Source: Lactobacillus agrestimuris (GTDB taxonomy: Bacteria > Bacillota > Bacilli > Lactobacillales > Lactobacillaceae). From it: DNA of 64,000 nucleotides. The notes under the pieces were generated by a model, which saw only the letters and a program-made list of their open reading frames with translations, was not told where the DNA came from and searched no databases. The position numbers were made by a program, and so were the translations under genes. Positions 1-8,711 of the stretch are shown piece after piece (the first letter of the stretch is position 1; the number at the start of each line of letters is the position of its first letter). The stretch spans positions 59,988-123,987 of the forward strand of contig NZ_CALPCQ010000002.1 of the NCBI RefSeq assembly GCF_943193025.1, written 5' to 3'.

Positions 1-698
1 AGGTTGAAGCTGTTAAGACAAATAATGGTGAAATTAAGACTGACTTGGTAATTATTGCAGTTGGTGTAACTCCAAATACCGCCTGGCTTGATGGTACTGT
101 TGACCTTTATGATAATGGCTACATTAAGACTGATGAATATTTCAGAACCAATGTACCAGATATTTATGCAATTGGGGATGCAATCTTCCCATTCAGTATT
201 CCAGCAAATCGCCGTGTTCCAATTCCTTCAGCAATTGCTGCACGTCATGAAGCTCAATATGTTGTAGAGCACTTATTTGAAACTACACCTTCACGTCCAT
301 TTGCAGGTATTGTAGGTGCTCAAGTTCTTGAAGCCTTTGGTCTTCACGCAGTAACTACAGGTATTAACTTAAAGAACGCTAAACGTGTTGGAATTAATGC
401 AAAGGAAGTAATCTTCAAGGATAGTTTGAGACCTGACTATATTCCAGCCAAGGAAAACCCAGAAATCTATATTTCACTTGTTTACAATGCTGATACCCAC
501 CAAGTATTAGGTGGTTCAACACTTTCAACTTATGATATTACTGGTCAAGCTAATGTCTTATCATTAGCAATTAGAAATAGATTGACCTTGGAAGATTTGG
601 CAGAAACAGACTTCTTCTTCTCACCAACATTCGATCGTCAATGGAATATCATTAACTTGGTTGCTCAAAAGGCATTGAGCTACGATAAGATTGTTTAA
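1..698 (+). CDS. nox: NADH oxidase family flavoprotein, C-terminal part (5' end outside window)
   Basis: The reading frame is open from base 3, so the gene starts upstream of the window. The visible 231 residues carry the second FAD-contact motif of class I pyridine-nucleotide disulfide oxidoreductases (DIYAIGDA) followed by the dimerisation domain. The IPSAIAARHEAQYV stretch is typical of the NADH oxidase/NADH peroxidase/CoA-disulfide reductase group. These enzymes oxidise NADH with O2 or peroxide in the cytosol of lactic acid bacteria. The redox-active cysteine lies in the missing N-terminal half, so water-forming oxidase cannot be told from peroxidase or CoA-disulfide reductase. A terminator follows at once, making this the last gene of its transcript. 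Confidence 0.82.
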   Translation, partial: VEAVKTNNGEIKTDLVIIAVGVTPNTAWLDGTVDLYDNGYIKTDEYFRTNVPDIYAIGDAIFPFSIPANRRVPIPSAIAARHEAQYVVEHLFETTPSRPFAGIVGAQVLEAFGLHAVTTGINLKNAKRVGINAKEVIFKDSLRPDYIPAKENPEIYISLVYNADTHQVLGGSTLSTYDITGQANVLSLAIRNRLTLEDLAETDFFFSPTFDRQWNIINLVAQKALSYDKIV

Positions 699-727
699 TT
701 TTTACGTCTCAGTACATTTTAAGTCCC

Positions 728-762
728 AAAAAAGCATCTCTTAATTAAAAGAGATGCTTTTT
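728..762 (+). terminator. intrinsic terminator after NADH oxidase
   Basis: A perfect 13-15 bp stem (AAAAAGCATCTCTT / AAGAGATGCTTTTT) with a short AATTA-type loop and a T run, 30 bases after the stop codon. Confidence 0.9.
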
Positions 763-973
763 GCATATAAATATTAAATTCTAATTTAGATCTAGTTCTA
801 TAACGTTTTACTGGACCTAATTCAACTAGTTTTATTAAAGCTCATCCAGCGACAATGTTTGATAATATTCATTCTACAAAAAATAATTAACAATTTACTG
901 TTTACAGCATCTTAATATTCGAGTAAACTTACATTAATTTAATATTAGAAAGTTGCGAATAGAAAGGGACACA

Positions 974-2224
974 ATGTATTTAGCAATCAATATAGTCGGT
1001 TTGTTAATTTTCCTTTTGATCGGTTTTATTTTTTCAAAAAATAAAAAGCAGATTAATTGGCGTGGTGTAATTACGATGGTTGTGCTCAACCTAATTCTAG
1101 CCTGGTTTATGACCAGCTTTTCAGTGGGAAGAGCTATTGTTGAAGGAGCAGCAGCTGGATTTAACGAGCTGATGGAAGTGTCCTATGAGGGAATTAAGTT
1201 TGCTTTCCCAAGTATGGTGGAAGTAAAGCAAATGGATTGGTTCTTCCAAGTTTTGATGCCGATTTTAATGATCGTACCATTATTTGATATTTTAACTTAT
1301 ATTGGCGTACTGCCTTGGGTAGTGAAATGGATTGGTAAGGGTTTATCAAAGATTACCGGCCAACCAAAGTTTGAATCATTTTTTTCTGTAGAAATGATGT
1401 TTTTAGGTAACACTGAAGCTTTGGCTGTTTCTTCACTCCAGTTAAAACAAATTAGTGCCAAACGTAATTTGACTTTGGCAATGATGTCCATGTCTTGTGT
1501 AACAGCTTCAATCATTGGTTCTTACACTAAGATGATGCCAGGACAATATATTTTAACGGCTGTACCATTAAATGTAATTAATGCTCTGATTGTAACTTCT
1601 ATGCTTAACCCAGTTAAGGTTACTCCTGAAGAAGATACAATTGCCAAGATGCAGAGTAGTGAAATTATTGCTGAAGAAGAAGTTGAGGGTGGTAAGGCTG
1701 CCCAAGAGCCAAAACCTGGTAAAGAACCATTCTTCTCATTTCTAGGTGACTCAATCCTTGGAGCAGGTAAATTGATTTTAATTATTACTGCTAATGTAGT
1801 CGCATTTGTGGCATTGGCTGCCTTGATTAATAAACTTTTAGGTTTCATTAACCCATGGCTTTCATTAGAACACTTATTAGGAATTGTAATGTATCCATTT
1901 GCATGGCTTACAGGACTTAATCCTAATGAATCCTTCCAATTTGCCCAACATATGGGAACTAAGTTGGTAACTAATGAATTCGTTGTTATGGGACAGGTTA
2001 CGGGTCATATTAAATCTTATGCTCCTCACTATCAGGCTGTCCTCACTGCCTTTTTAACTAGTTTTGCTAACTTCTCAACTTTGGGAATGATTATTGGTTG
2101 TTTTAAGGGAATCGTCAATAAAGAAAAGAATACCTTAATTTCTAAAAATGTCGCCTACTTGCTTTTATCAGGAATTTTAGTTTCCCTATTAACTGCAGGT
2201 ATGATGGGATTATTCGTTTGGTAA
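974..2224 (+). CDS. NupC/CNT-family nucleoside transporter
   Basis: This is a 416-residue polytopic membrane protein. The length, the N-terminal hydrophobic segments, the gate region containing FESFFSVEMMFLGNTEAL and the later MGTKLVTNEFV motif match concentrative nucleoside transporters, which import nucleosides with H+ or Na+. The frame opens earlier at a TTG (953), but the ATG at 974 is preferred because a GAAAGGGA ribosome site sits 5-6 bases before it. It stands alone between terminators. The 275 bases upstream contain no riboswitch I can recognise. Substrate (uridine/cytidine or purine nucleosides) cannot be fixed from sequence. A Glu-rich hydrophilic loop lies near residues 220-245. 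Confidence 0.85.
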   Translation: MYLAINIVGLLIFLLIGFIFSKNKKQINWRGVITMVVLNLILAWFMTSFSVGRAIVEGAAAGFNELMEVSYEGIKFAFPSMVEVKQMDWFFQVLMPILMIVPLFDILTYIGVLPWVVKWIGKGLSKITGQPKFESFFSVEMMFLGNTEALAVSSLQLKQISAKRNLTLAMMSMSCVTASIIGSYTKMMPGQYILTAVPLNVINALIVTSMLNPVKVTPEEDTIAKMQSSEIIAEEEVEGGKAAQEPKPGKEPFFSFLGDSILGAGKLILIITANVVAFVALAALINKLLGFINPWLSLEHLLGIVMYPFAWLTGLNPNESFQFAQHMGTKLVTNEFVVMGQVTGHIKSYAPHYQAVLTAFLTSFANFSTLGMIIGCFKGIVNKEKNTLISKNVAYLLLSGILVSLLTAGMMGLFVW

Positions 2225-2225
2225 A

Positions 2226-2261
2226 AAAATTAACTACTAGTTTAACTAGTAGTTTTTTTAT
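2226..2261 (+). terminator. intrinsic terminator after nucleoside transporter
   Basis: ACTACTAG / CTAGTAGT stem with a TTTAA loop followed by seven T, starting two bases after the stop codon. Confidence 0.88.
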
Positions 2262-2415
2262 TTGTATAGAATTAGAATATTTAAGGTCAATAATTAGACA
2301 TAACTCTTCACCTCCGTAGATATTAATTAATGAGGGGTGATAGTTAATTTTATTTTTAAAAGCAGATAATGCAGTTCCAAAAAATTAAATCTTGATTATA
2401 TAGAGAACAATTAGT

Positions 2416-2446
2416 AAAAAAAGTAGGAAATAATTCCTGCTTTTTT
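2416..2446 (+). terminator. orphan intrinsic terminator upstream of the dehydrogenase
   Basis: An A-rich stem (AAAAAGTAGGAA / TTCCTGCTTTTTT) with a T tail lies 45 bases before the next start codon. No ORF precedes it between 2262 and 2415. It is either a backup terminator or the 3' end of an unrecognised short RNA. The rest of 2262-2489 shows nothing else I can support. Confidence 0.6.
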
Positions 2447-2489
2447 GTATGCTAGAATTAATTAAGATAAAGAAGTAAGGGGTTATTAA

Positions 2490-3353
2490 ATGAAAATTGG
2501 TTTTATAGGTACCGGTGTTATGGGGAGTGGAATCATTAATAATTTGCTCAAAAATGGTAATGAAGTAACTGTCTATAATCGTACTAAGGCACATGCTCAA
2601 GAAGTTTTAGATAATGGTGCACGCTGGGCGGATAGTCCAGCAGCTGCGACTAAAAACAATGATATAGTAATGACAATGGTGGGATTTCCGCAAGATGTTG
2701 AAGATATATATTATGGTGAAAATGGAATTTTAAATGCTGCTACTGCCAAGCAAGTTTTAGTTGAAATGACAACTAGCAAACCATCTTTAGCCCAAGAGTT
2801 AGATCGAGATTCTAAGAAAAAGGGGCTCCGCATCCTTGATGCACCAGTTTCTGGTGGAGACATCGGTGCTAAAAATGGAACTTTAACGATGATGGTTGGA
2901 GGAAAGAAAAGCGTCTTAGAAGAAATAAAACCATTATTGGCGCAGTTTACTCAAAAAATTCATTATTTTGGCCCGGCTGGTAGTGGGCAACATGCTAAAA
3001 TGGCTAATCAAATTATGATTGCAGGCACAATGACAGGAATGAGTGAAATGCTCGTTTATGCTAAAGCGGCCGGTTTAGATTTACCAGAAGTAATTAAAAC
3101 TGTTTCAAGCGGTGCTGGTGAAAACTGGAGTTTAAGTAATTATGGACCAAGAATTCTTAAAAATGACTATACTCCAGGCTTTTTTGCTAAGCATTTTCTC
3201 AAAGACTTACGCATTGCACTAGAAGAAGCGGAAAAAATGAATTTAGATCTTCCTGCTACTAGGGAGGCTAAACATCTCTACGAGATTCTAGTAGATGAGA
3301 AGGGGCTAGGCAATGATGGAACGCAGGCTTTAATTAAATTATGGTGGAGATAG
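2490..3353 (+). CDS. NAD(P)-dependent beta-hydroxyacid dehydrogenase (HIBADH/GarR family)
   Basis: The 287-residue protein begins with the dinucleotide-binding motif GFIGTGVMGSGI. It continues with the substrate-binding signature DAPVSGGDIGAKNGTLTMMV near residues 120-140 and the catalytic-lysine helix GQHAKMANQ near residue 170. These define the 3-hydroxyisobutyrate / tartronate-semialdehyde / 6-phosphogluconate dehydrogenase-like family, cytosolic enzymes that oxidise beta-hydroxyacids. The N after VYNRT suggests NADP preference (inference). A good AGTAAGGGG ribosome site precedes the ATG. It has its own terminator, so a link to the neighbouring quinate/shikimate cluster is only positional. 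Confidence 0.82.
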   Translation: MKIGFIGTGVMGSGIINNLLKNGNEVTVYNRTKAHAQEVLDNGARWADSPAAATKNNDIVMTMVGFPQDVEDIYYGENGILNAATAKQVLVEMTTSKPSLAQELDRDSKKKGLRILDAPVSGGDIGAKNGTLTMMVGGKKSVLEEIKPLLAQFTQKIHYFGPAGSGQHAKMANQIMIAGTMTGMSEMLVYAKAAGLDLPEVIKTVSSGAGENWSLSNYGPRILKNDYTPGFFAKHFLKDLRIALEEAEKMNLDLPATREAKHLYEILVDEKGLGNDGTQALIKLWWR

Positions 3354-3430
3354 GAAAGCGAGATAATAATAAATTAGTTAATCCATTACATATTGGATAA
3401 GTATAAACTCTTTTATTAAATATAAATTTT

Positions 3431-3462
3431 AAGAGATAAGTAATTACACTTATCTCTTTTTT
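3431..3462 (+). terminator. intrinsic terminator
   Basis: AAGAGATAAGT / ACACTTATCTCTT stem, AATT loop, six T. It closes the dehydrogenase transcript and isolates the following flavin-reductase unit. Confidence 0.88.
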
Positions 3463-3535
3463 ATGCCATTTAATAAAATACTTCTATTAATGTTTGAAAA
3501 TTTATTTATTTTTAAGTGTTATTAAACAGAATATA

Positions 3536-3550
3536 ATGAAAGCGGTTAAA
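3536..3550 (+). promoter_or_regulatory. degenerate cre (CcpA) box upstream of the flavin reductase
   Basis: ATGAAAGCGGTTAAA matches the cre consensus WTGNAANCGNWNNCW at 14 of 15 positions (only the C near the 3' end is missing). It lies 28 bases before the start codon at 3578. The second unit of the cluster has a perfect cre, which supports shared carbon-catabolite control. Confidence 0.4.
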
Positions 3551-3577
3551 TCAGCGAGATTTGAAAGGAAATTCGGT

Positions 3578-5299
3578 ATGACTAAAGAAACAATCAAAGC
3601 CCAGGCTAATGGACGTAACGGAAAAATTAATTTTGATATTGATGTGACTGGAAATCATATTGATGATGTTAAAGTAACTCAAAGTTCAGAAACTCCAGCA
3701 ATCTTCAATCAAGCTTTTGGTAAATTAAAGGATAATATTATTAAGCAACAAAGTTTTGATGTTGATGCCATTTCAGGTGCGTCAATTATGACTAAAGCCA
3801 TCCTTGATTCAGGTAAAGATGCTTTAGAAAGCAAAAATATTACTCCTGACTCGCAAAAAGTTGATGAAGAATACAAAGACATAACTTTAGATGTCGATGT
3901 TGCTGTAATCGGTTCGGGAATGGCCGGACTTATGGCAGCTTGTCGTGCCTTATCAATGGGTAAAAAGGTAGTTGTTCTTGAAAAGAATGGTTATCTTGGC
4001 GGTGCCACCATTCTTAATGGGTCAAATGTTGTAGGTACTGGTTCAAAAGTTTCAAAAGAATTATTTGGCGATGAAGCTGATAAAGATTCTGCTGAACGCC
4101 TAGTTAAAGATATCACTCGTGAATGCCGTGGTACTAACTATCCAATGCTTTCAAACTTGTTAGCAGATAATATTGGAAAAGCAGTTGATTTTATTACTCA
4201 ATTTGCTAATTTAAGATATCAAAAAGCCGAAACTCAAACAGTTGAACACTCAGTTGATCGTCAAATCGAAATACCAAGTGAGAGTTCATATGAATTAGTA
4301 ATTAAAGTTGCCAAGGCATTTGAAGAAAAGGGTGGTCAAATTCTACTTGATGCAAGAGTTGAAGAATTAAATAAATCTAAGACTGGCAAACTAGTTTCAC
4401 TTGTAGCTAAAGGGAAGCATCAAACAATTAATGTTAACTTTAAATCACTTATTTTAGCCGCTGGTGGTTGGGGTGCAAGGGATTATCAAGCTCATAAGAC
4501 TAATATTCCTTACTATGGTCCAATGACTTCAACTGGGGATTACTTTGACTTTGCTAAAAATATGAATTTAGTTACCCGGAATCTTGATTGGTATAAAGTG
4601 TATCCTCATGGACTAGAAGTTGAACCTGGTATTGCTAAGTTAACAACTTATTCAACTAAGGAAGTTTCTGATATGGGTGCTATTTTCGTTAATAAGGCCG
4701 GTAAGCGAATCGTCAATGAATCTGCACCGTATACTCACTTCAGAGATGCTATTGCAGCACAAAAAGATAAAGTTGCTTATATTGTCATGGATCAAAAGAT
4801 GTGGGACCGTTTCTATGAATTAATGCTTAAATATGGTTTTACCGCTGATGAGGTTCAAGGTTTCTTTGACTTAGATGGTAAGAAGAGTCCAGTGCTAGTT
4901 AAAGGGGATCTTAAGACTGCAGCCGACAAAGCTGGAATTGATTTTAAGACTTTGAAAGAAACAATGGATAACTACGCAAAATATGTAAAGGCGGGTTATG
5001 ACTCTGAATTTGGTAGGGATCCTAAATTTCTTCATGCATACAAAGGGGATACTTACTATATAATCGAACAAAAATTACGTTTCTGCACTACTTTGGGTGG
5101 TTACGAAACAAATAATAAGATGCAACTACTTGATACCGATTTTAATCAGGTTGATAATTTCTATGCAGCCGGTGAAATTATCGGTGGAGCAAATGGTCAT
5201 GATTCTATGCCAAGTATGATGAATTCTTGGAGCTATGCTTCTGGTTTTGTGGCAGGAACTTCTGCTGCTGATAATACCAATTTCAATCAAGGTGCATAG
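3578..5299 (+). CDS. FMN_bind + FAD_binding_2 flavin reductase (fumarate/urocanate reductase-like; candidate shikimate-type ene-reductase)
   Basis: 573 residues. The frame opens at 3494, but the ATG at 3578 has GAAAGGA in front and starts at the domain boundary. Residues about 10-85 form an FMN_bind domain with DAISGAS at 63-69, whose last Ser is the expected covalent FMN site. An FAD_binding_2 domain follows from about 105 (IGSGMAG), with GEIIGGANGHDS near the C-terminus. There is no signal peptide, so it is cytosolic. The family reduces the C=C bond of unsaturated acids. Residues conserved in true fumarate reductases are changed: HHTMGG reads CTTLGG, GxHGxNRLGG reads GANGHDSMPS, and the proton-donor Arg position reads Tyr (NESAPY). 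It is co-directional with an MFS gene 61 bases downstream and with shikimate genes beyond, so a cyclic unsaturated acid is the favoured substrate (inference). No ApbE flavin transferase and no NADH-oxidising domain are present here. Confidence 0.8.
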   Translation: MTKETIKAQANGRNGKINFDIDVTGNHIDDVKVTQSSETPAIFNQAFGKLKDNIIKQQSFDVDAISGASIMTKAILDSGKDALESKNITPDSQKVDEEYKDITLDVDVAVIGSGMAGLMAACRALSMGKKVVVLEKNGYLGGATILNGSNVVGTGSKVSKELFGDEADKDSAERLVKDITRECRGTNYPMLSNLLADNIGKAVDFITQFANLRYQKAETQTVEHSVDRQIEIPSESSYELVIKVAKAFEEKGGQILLDARVEELNKSKTGKLVSLVAKGKHQTINVNFKSLILAAGGWGARDYQAHKTNIPYYGPMTSTGDYFDFAKNMNLVTRNLDWYKVYPHGLEVEPGIAKLTTYSTKEVSDMGAIFVNKAGKRIVNESAPYTHFRDAIAAQKDKVAYIVMDQKMWDRFYELMLKYGFTADEVQGFFDLDGKKSPVLVKGDLKTAADKAGIDFKTLKETMDNYAKYVKAGYDSEFGRDPKFLHAYKGDTYYIIEQKLRFCTTLGGYETNNKMQLLDTDFNQVDNFYAAGEIIGGANGHDSMPSMMNSWSYASGFVAGTSAADNTNFNQGA

Positions 5300-5360
5300 G
5301 AAGAAGAAAAGCATGGTAATACTCTCAAAGGTATATAAATATTAGAGAGGTTTGTTCAAG

Positions 5361-6557
5361 ATGACCAAAAAGCAGAGATCCTATAAACGACTATCTTTTA
5401 GTTTGTATTTAAATTATGTTGTGCATGGTTTTGGACTATTAATTTTAGCTCAAAATATGACGGCTTTAAGTAAATCTTGGAATGTTCCTTTGGCTGTTGT
5501 TTCGTACGTGATTTCCGGCGTAGGCATAGGTCGGCTTTTGGCTTATCTGATTACAGGATATTTTTCTGATAAATTAAGTCGAAAATTTTTTGTTTATTTA
5601 GGAATGACATGCTACTTCATTTTTGCTGTTGGAATTCCTTTTTCACAATCAATACCACTGTCATACTTTTTTGCGATTTTGGCTGGAGTAGCTAATTCAT
5701 CATTAGATGCAGGTACGTATACTACTTTTATTGAAATGGCTCATGGAAATGGAAAATATAATGTTTTAATTAAGGCAGTTGCATCATTAGGTGAGTTCAT
5801 TATTCCTTTGTTAGTGAGTTTGTTTGCTAATTTAAATGCATGGTATGGTTGGAGTTTCCTGGTTATGGCATTGGTATTATTAATTAATGCAATTTTATTA
5901 ATACCATTAAAATTCCCTCAATCTGATGTTAATGAAGCAACAATCAATAATCTAAAAAAGACTACTACAAAAGGCATCAAGATTTTTACAACTGTCTTGT
6001 TTGCAACTTATGGATATTTATCAATGGCTTTAATGATCTGGTACACTCAATGGATTACTTTGTTCGGACAAAAGGAGAAAGATTTTAGTAATCTGCAAAG
6101 CCACTTTCTTTTATCTTTATATAGTATCGGTTCAATTATCGGAGTACTACTTTTATTTGTTCTGCTTGGAAGAAATGTGTCTGAGACTAGTATCATGATT
6201 ATTATGAATCTGATTGCTACTTTTGCTTTGCTAGTGATTATTTATTCTAAAAACATTTTATTAGCAGAATTTGCCAGTTTTATGTTTGGTTTTAGTGCAG
6301 CTAGCGGCGTCATGCAAACAGGACTAACTGCCTTTATGCGCTTATACCCTACAAAAAAAGGATTAGTTACTGGTATTTTTTACTTTTTTGGTGCAATTGC
6401 ATCCTTTACGATACCACTTATTACAGGTCTTTTATCTAAGCAAAGTATTGCATTAGCTTTTAATATGGATATTGTAGTTGGCGTTATGGCGGTAATTGTT
6501 GTATGCTTGATTACTATTTTAATGAATAAATCAATTTATCAGCAGACGGATAGATGA
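5361..6557 (+). CDS. MFS transporter, candidate quinate/shikimate carrier (paralogue 1)
   Basis: A 398-residue, 12-TM major facilitator. The loop 2-3 signature appears as GRLLAYLITGYFSDKLSRK. The ATG at 5361 is preferred over the TTG at 5352 because AGAGAGG lies 10 bases upstream. It is clearly paralogous to the transporter at 8712: both start with an LYxNYxVHG segment and share ILAGxANSxLDxGTY in the middle of the N-domain and a GVMQxxLTxxxxxxP segment in the C-domain. It follows the flavin reductase in the same unit, so it probably imports the substrate of that enzyme or exports its product. Exact substrate is unknown. Confidence 0.78.
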   Translation: MTKKQRSYKRLSFSLYLNYVVHGFGLLILAQNMTALSKSWNVPLAVVSYVISGVGIGRLLAYLITGYFSDKLSRKFFVYLGMTCYFIFAVGIPFSQSIPLSYFFAILAGVANSSLDAGTYTTFIEMAHGNGKYNVLIKAVASLGEFIIPLLVSLFANLNAWYGWSFLVMALVLLINAILLIPLKFPQSDVNEATINNLKKTTTKGIKIFTTVLFATYGYLSMALMIWYTQWITLFGQKEKDFSNLQSHFLLSLYSIGSIIGVLLLFVLLGRNVSETSIMIIMNLIATFALLVIIYSKNILLAEFASFMFGFSAASGVMQTGLTAFMRLYPTKKGLVTGIFYFFGAIASFTIPLITGLLSKQSIALAFNMDIVVGVMAVIVVCLITILMNKSIYQQTDR

Positions 6558-6560
6558 AAT

Positions 6561-6592
6561 AAGACCCAGTGTTTATAAACACTGGGTCTTAT
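6561..6592. terminator. bidirectional terminator between MFS and LysR genes
   Basis: AAGACCCAGTGTTT / AAACACTGGGTCTT, a perfect 14-bp stem with a two-base centre and T-rich flanks on both sides. It serves convergent genes. Confidence 0.88.
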
Positions 6593-6596
6593 TTTA

Positions 6597-7514
6597 TTAA
6601 ATTAAAATATTTTTTTGTAAATAATGCATTTTGCAATACTTGCATACGAAATCCAAAAATAATGTAGAAGAAGGTGGCATAAAATGATTAGTTTTACTAA
6701 TGGCAAATAATTCATGCCATGCTTTTTCTGTATCAAGATGTAAAAGTTTGACTTGATTATCGGCAAGTTGTGGTAAATGGGGAATGATTGCAACTCCAAA
6801 ATTCCAGTGAACAAATCCGATGATAGTATGATCTTCAATTGATTCCAGTCTAATATTAGGTTGAACATTATTATTTTTTAGTATTTGATCAATTGTTGGT
6901 CTAAGTCCACTTTGCTTTGAGTAAGCAATTAGTGGATATTTAATCAATTCCTTAAGAGTAACGCTTTCCTTTTTACTTAAAGGATTTTCAAATGGAACAG
7001 CTGCCATAATTTCTTGATTAACTAAGTGATGAAGATTGATTTGTTCTGTTTGAACTGCTTTAGGTTTAGAAGCAAAAACTAAATCGAGCTTATCATTAAG
7101 CAGATCTTGGATTAATTCATCTGTCGTACCTTGTTTAAAAGAGAAGGTAATCTTTTGATGATCAGGATCTTTTAAAAATTCATTAACTAGTCGCGGTACA
7201 ATTTCTTGTCCCATTGAGAAAGTGAAACCTAAATTGATATGCCCCCTATTAATGTCTAATAGCTCACTGATGTATTCAGAACCACGGTCTAATTCTGACA
7301 AACTTTTTTGCACATAAGTCAAATAGATACTACCAAAATTAGTTAATTTGATATTTCGACCATCTTTTTCAAAAAGAGGGACTCCTAATTCTTTTTCTAA
7401 TGAATCAATTGCGTATGAAAGTGAAGGTTGTGAAATATTAAGTAATTCTGCTGCTTTAGCCATATGTTGAGTTTTAGCAAGTACAACAAAGAATTTAAGG
7501 TGTCGTAAATTCAT
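6597..7514 (-). CDS. LysR-type transcriptional regulator, probable regulator of the quinate/shikimate cluster
   Basis: The 305-residue protein begins with a canonical LysR winged helix (LKFFVVLAKTQHMAKAAELL, then SQPSLSYAIDSLEKELG). An effector-binding domain follows from about residue 90 (LGFTFSMGQEIVPRLVNEF). It is divergent from the dehydrogenase gene at 7678 across 163 bases, the usual LysR arrangement, so it probably responds to a pathway acid and controls one or both flanking units. The effector is not known. It converges on the first MFS gene at the shared terminator. Confidence 0.88.
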   Translation of the reverse strand: MNLRHLKFFVVLAKTQHMAKAAELLNISQPSLSYAIDSLEKELGVPLFEKDGRNIKLTNFGSIYLTYVQKSLSELDRGSEYISELLDINRGHINLGFTFSMGQEIVPRLVNEFLKDPDHQKITFSFKQGTTDELIQDLLNDKLDLVFASKPKAVQTEQINLHHLVNQEIMAAVPFENPLSKKESVTLKELIKYPLIAYSKQSGLRPTIDQILKNNNVQPNIRLESIEDHTIIGFVHWNFGVAIIPHLPQLADNQVKLLHLDTEKAWHELFAISKTNHFMPPSSTLFLDFVCKYCKMHYLQKNILI

Positions 7515-7611
7515 TATAATTTCTCCAATTTCTTATTAATATACCACTTTGCATAAAAATAATAAAAGAATTTAATGAATAAAACAGGAAAGACTTATTT
7601 ATCATTTTACT

Positions 7612-7625
7612 TGCAAACGCTATCA
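7612..7625 (+). promoter_or_regulatory. cre box (CcpA site) upstream of the aroE-MFS-aroD unit
   Basis: TGCAAACGCTATCA, with the T before it, matches WTGNAANCGNWNNCW at every position. It lies 53 bases before the start codon in the LysR/dehydrogenase divergent region, consistent with repression when preferred sugars are present. Confidence 0.65.
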
Positions 7626-7677
7626 TAGGTAATGAATCAAGAAATAGTTAATAGATTTGGATAATAGGAGAAATAAA

Positions 7678-8631
7678 ATGACAGAAGATAGTAGAAGTAA
7701 TGAAATTGAAGATGTCAAAATTACTGGCTTAGATGGCAACCCAATTACTGGATGGCTTGATGGACACACAATTTTGGTGGGATTAATGGCTTATCCAATT
7801 CGTCACACAATGTCACCAACAATGCATAATAATGCTTTTGCAAAACTTGGATTAAACGGTGCATATTTATGTTTTGAAATTGACAATAGTCGACTTGAAG
7901 GTGCAGTAAATGCGATCCGTACATTAGACATGCGCGGTTCAAATGTTTCAATGCCTAACAAAAAAGAAGTTATTAAGTATCTAGATAAACTTTCTCCTGC
8001 TTCAAAGATGTGTGATGCTGTTAATACTATTGTTAACGATCATGGTGTTTTAACTGGTTACACTACAGATGGCATTGGATTTGTTCAATCACTTAAAGAT
8101 GAAGGAATTTCAATTAAAGATAAGGTAATGACCTTAGCGGGCGCAGGTGGTGCAGCAACCCCAATCGCTGTTCAATCAGCTCTTGATGGTGTTAAGGAAA
8201 TTAAGATTTTTAACATTAAGGATGACAAGTGGGCTCAGGCCGAAAAGAATGTTGAGACAATTCGTGAAAATACCGATTGTAAGGTTTCTTTGACTGATCT
8301 TGCTGATCAAGATGCCTTCAAGAAGGCAATCGCAGAATCAGATATTTATTGTGATGCCACTGGTGTAGGAATGAAGCCACTTGAAAACGAAACTTTAGTT
8401 TCAGATCCATCATGGTTCCATAAAGATATGGTTGTTTTCGATACTGTATATGCTCCTAGAACAACTAAGTTGATGAAAGTTGCTCAGGAAGCCGGAGTAA
8501 AACATGTCTTTGACGGTATTGGGATGATGATTGAACAAGGTGCAGCAGCCTTTAAGCTTTGGACAGGCAAGGATATGCCAACTGACTATATTCGCAAAAT
8601 TATGTTTTCAGATGAAGAGAAGAATAAGTAA
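7678..8631 (+). CDS. aroE: quinate/shikimate 5-dehydrogenase, YdiB-like
   Basis: 317 residues. The ATG at 7678 follows ATAGGAG; the upstream TTG lacks a ribosome site. It aligns by eye with E. coli YdiB over most of its length: YPIRHTMSP at 39-47, SMPNK with catalytic Lys95, VNTIVND, TTDG with catalytic Asp131, LAGAGGAATPIA in the nucleotide domain, NTDCKVSLTDLADQ, and GVGMKPLENE. After the nucleotide fold, FNIKDD carries Asp where NADP-only AroE enzymes have a basic Arg/Thr pair, suggesting that NAD is accepted. It would interconvert quinate with 3-dehydroquinate and shikimate with 3-dehydroshikimate. Clustering with aroD and a transporter, away from other aromatic genes, points to catabolic or electron-acceptor use rather than chorismate synthesis. 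Confidence 0.88.
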   Translation: MTEDSRSNEIEDVKITGLDGNPITGWLDGHTILVGLMAYPIRHTMSPTMHNNAFAKLGLNGAYLCFEIDNSRLEGAVNAIRTLDMRGSNVSMPNKKEVIKYLDKLSPASKMCDAVNTIVNDHGVLTGYTTDGIGFVQSLKDEGISIKDKVMTLAGAGGAATPIAVQSALDGVKEIKIFNIKDDKWAQAEKNVETIRENTDCKVSLTDLADQDAFKKAIAESDIYCDATGVGMKPLENETLVSDPSWFHKDMVVFDTVYAPRTTKLMKVAQEAGVKHVFDGIGMMIEQGAAAFKLWTGKDMPTDYIRKIMFSDEEKNK

Positions 8632-8711
8632 TAATTACTATCTTTAAGATAGTCGTTTAATTTAACCTCTTGTGACTTTCTTACGAGGGGATTTTCTAGA
8701 GGAGAGCTCTG

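Noticed and set aside
763..880. Minus-strand stretch that translates to fragments such as LVELGPVKRYRTRSKLEF
   Set aside because: It is interrupted by stops, lacks a ribosome site and has no family match. It may be a decayed gene but cannot be supported.
2280..2330. Good minus-strand ribosome site (GGAGGTGAAG) before an ATG
   Set aside because: The ORF has only four codons before TGA; it is not a credible gene.
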